NCBI GenBank assembly: GCA_002473385.1
Contig: DKTR01000046.1
Location: forward strand, 1-6,210
Direction: 5' to 3'
DNA: 6,210 nt
From: Lachnospiraceae bacterium UBA7225
GTDB taxonomy: Bacteria; Bacillota; Clostridia; Lachnospirales; Lachnospiraceae
The notes below the pieces were generated by a model. That model ran no database searches. It was not told the DNA's origin and saw only the letters and a program-made list of their open reading frames with translations. Positions 5,361-6,210 of this stretch are shown here, one piece after another (positions within the stretch are counted from its first letter, which is position 1; every line of letters begins with the position of its first letter). A program made the translations under genes and the position numbers.

Positions 5361-5993
5361 TTACAACGTCTGTCCCTTAAGAACCGGGCTGATATACTTG
5401 TATAAAAGCAACGTAATAACGGATACCACAATCCCTTTTATAATATTAAAAGGCGCCACTGCCAGAATCACAAAAGTGCCCATCCCGGTAATCGCCGGAT
5501 TCACTGCCGTGCCCATCCCGATCAGCGCATCGATCGGCATACCGAAGGCTTTACTGTAAGCAGGAAGCAGCACATATGCATTGATAAAGCAGCCTGCCAC
5601 CGTCATAAACAGAGTTCCCACCGCCATACCGATAATGGCATTTTTTTTGCTTTTTTTTCTTTTGTAAATAATCCCCGCCGGAACTACCAGCGCACAGCCA
5701 ATAACGTAATTTGCAATATCCCCCACAAACGCTGTACCGGTTCCCTTTATTACGAGCTTCAGCAGATTTTTTACCAGTTCAATCAGTGCGCCCGCCACCG
5801 GACCTAATGCGAAGCTTCCAATCATTACCGGCACCTCACTCAGGTCAATTTCGTAAAAACCCGGTGCAAACCAGAGCGGGAATTCAAATAACTGCAAAAT
5901 CATTGCCACTGCCCCCAGCATTGCGATTACCACCATGTTACGGATACTACTCTTTGCGGCGGATGCCGCCGCTACATTTGTGTTACTGTTCAT
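5361..5993 (-). CDS. ribU: Riboflavin ECF transporter substrate-binding subunit RibU
   Basis: RibU is the membrane S component that binds riboflavin and works with the shared ECF module (EcfT and two ATPases, not encoded here). The 210-aa product has about six hydrophobic segments. Typical RibU features are an AxxxA motif in the first helix (A24, A28; EcfT contact), LQLFEFPLWFAPGFYEIDLS (33-52) running into EVP, then GPVAGALIELVKNLLK (64-79) and GTGTAFVGDIANYV (84-97). A basic loop KRKKSKK (111-117) follows. The FMN riboswitch just upstream independently supports riboflavin as substrate. I chose the ATG at 5993 because AAAGGAGAGG lies 7 nt upstream. The frame stays open to an ATG at 6113, but that would run through the terminator hairpin and add 40 residues unlike the family. 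It is a single-gene unit, closed by the hairpin at 5275-5320. Confidence 0.93.
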   Translation of the reverse strand: MNSNTNVAAASAAKSSIRNMVVIAMLGAVAMILQLFEFPLWFAPGFYEIDLSEVPVMIGSFALGPVAGALIELVKNLLKLVIKGTGTAFVGDIANYVIGCALVVPAGIIYKRKKSKKNAIIGMAVGTLFMTVAGCFINAYVLLPAYSKAFGMPIDALIGMGTAVNPAITGMGTFVILAVAPFNIIKGIVVSVITLLLYKYISPVLKGQTL

Positions 5994-6000
5994 TGATCTT

Positions 6001-6010
6001 CCTCTCCTTT
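6001..6010 (-). promoter_or_regulatory. Ribosome binding site deciding the ribU start
   Basis: AAAGGAGAGG on the minus strand is a near-perfect Shine-Dalgarno sequence 7 nt before the ATG at 5993. It makes the longer in-frame start at 6113 unlikely. Confidence 0.85.
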
Positions 6011-6061
6011 TCTTTAATACATGATTTGGAAAGTGCGGAGCGTTCTTGCCATCCGCAATGC

Positions 6062-6089
6062 AAAAGCCCCGGATCCATAGATCCGGGGC
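6062..6089 (-). terminator. Terminator hairpin of the FMN riboswitch expression platform
   Basis: A perfect 10-bp GC-rich stem (6066-6075 with 6080-6089, loop of 4) is followed on the minus strand by TTTT. It lies between the aptamer and the ribU ribosome binding site, as expected of a riboswitch that stops transcription when FMN is bound. The U-tract is short (four Ts, then GCATT), but the stem is very stable. Confidence 0.8.
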
Positions 6090-6118
6090 AAATTTACGCA
6101 CAGCAAAAATCATGTTTT

Positions 6119-6210
6119 ATCTTCTCTCATCCAGACTATACTGTCGGTATTGGAATTGCACCAATTCAGCCGCCATAGCGGGTCGCGGACTATACCGCCG
6201 GTAGGGAATT
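6119..6210 (-). ncRNA. FMN riboswitch (RFN element), 5' part outside the window
   Basis: The minus strand carries the conserved RFN blocks in order: TTCCCTACCGGCGGTATAGT, CCGCGACCCGC, the hairpin AATTGG-TGC-AATTCCAA region, ACCGACAGTATAGTCTGGAT and GAGAGAAGAT. The repeated block (CCGGCGGTATAGTCC and CCGACAGTATAGTCT) is the internal near-symmetry typical of this aptamer. It binds FMN and lowers riboflavin uptake when FMN is plentiful. The first strand of P1 and part of P2, and the promoter, lie beyond 6210. The terminator at 6062-6089 and ribU follow directly. Confidence 0.96.

Noticed and set aside
1..6210. CRISPR array, insertion sequence, prophage, toxin-antitoxin or defence genes
   Set aside because: No regularly spaced repeats, transposase, integrase or paired small-gene module is visible. 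All coding space is accounted for by core housekeeping genes.

Overview
The window is a compact, minus-strand stretch of a low-to-mid GC Firmicute, most likely a member of the Lachnospiraceae (Clostridia). This assignment rests on protein style (clostridial RNase Z, RimI, RibU and IspD variants), strong AGGAGG-like ribosome binding sites, canonical SigA-type promoters and an FMN riboswitch ahead of an ECF S component. It was made by eye, not by database search. I see no convincing gene on the plus strand; long open frames there are antisense shadows of the minus-strand genes.

Read in the direction of transcription (right to left), the window has three parts. (1) 6210-5275: an FMN riboswitch cut by the window edge, its terminator hairpin, the riboflavin transporter subunit gene ribU, and a long terminator hairpin. 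(2) 5331-120: a promoter overlapping that terminator, a structured leader of about 125 nt, then eight tightly packed genes: a YcxB-like membrane protein, tsaE, tsaB, rimI, a 74-aa double-CxxC protein, rnz (RNase Z), tsaD and ispD. Gaps are mostly 1-11 nt or short overlaps. The one real gap is 94 nt after rimI; it holds a perfect TATAAT and a small dyad, so the last four genes may also have their own promoter. (3) 119-1: a very strong promoter, a leader hairpin, and the first 23 nt of a class II tRNA gene, probably tRNA-Ser, cut by the left edge.

The operon has a tRNA-maturation theme. TsaE, TsaB and TsaD are the partners that transfer the threonylcarbamoyl group to A37 of ANN-decoding tRNAs (t6A). 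The enzyme making the activated intermediate (TsaC/YwlC) is not here. RimI is a classic tsaB neighbour, RNase Z matures tRNA 3' ends, and a tRNA gene follows directly. IspD (MEP isoprenoid pathway) is a metabolic passenger or a link to isoprenoid supply. Two members lack a clear role: the YcxB-like protein and the 74-aa CxxC protein.

Most of the window is ordinary core genome, and I do not see a mobile element, CRISPR array or defence system. The most interesting points are the ribU terminator sharing its DNA with the next operon's promoter, the uncharacterised CxxC protein embedded among tRNA-maturation genes, the internal promoter/dyad before it, and the tRNA promoter placed directly behind ispD with no visible terminator.
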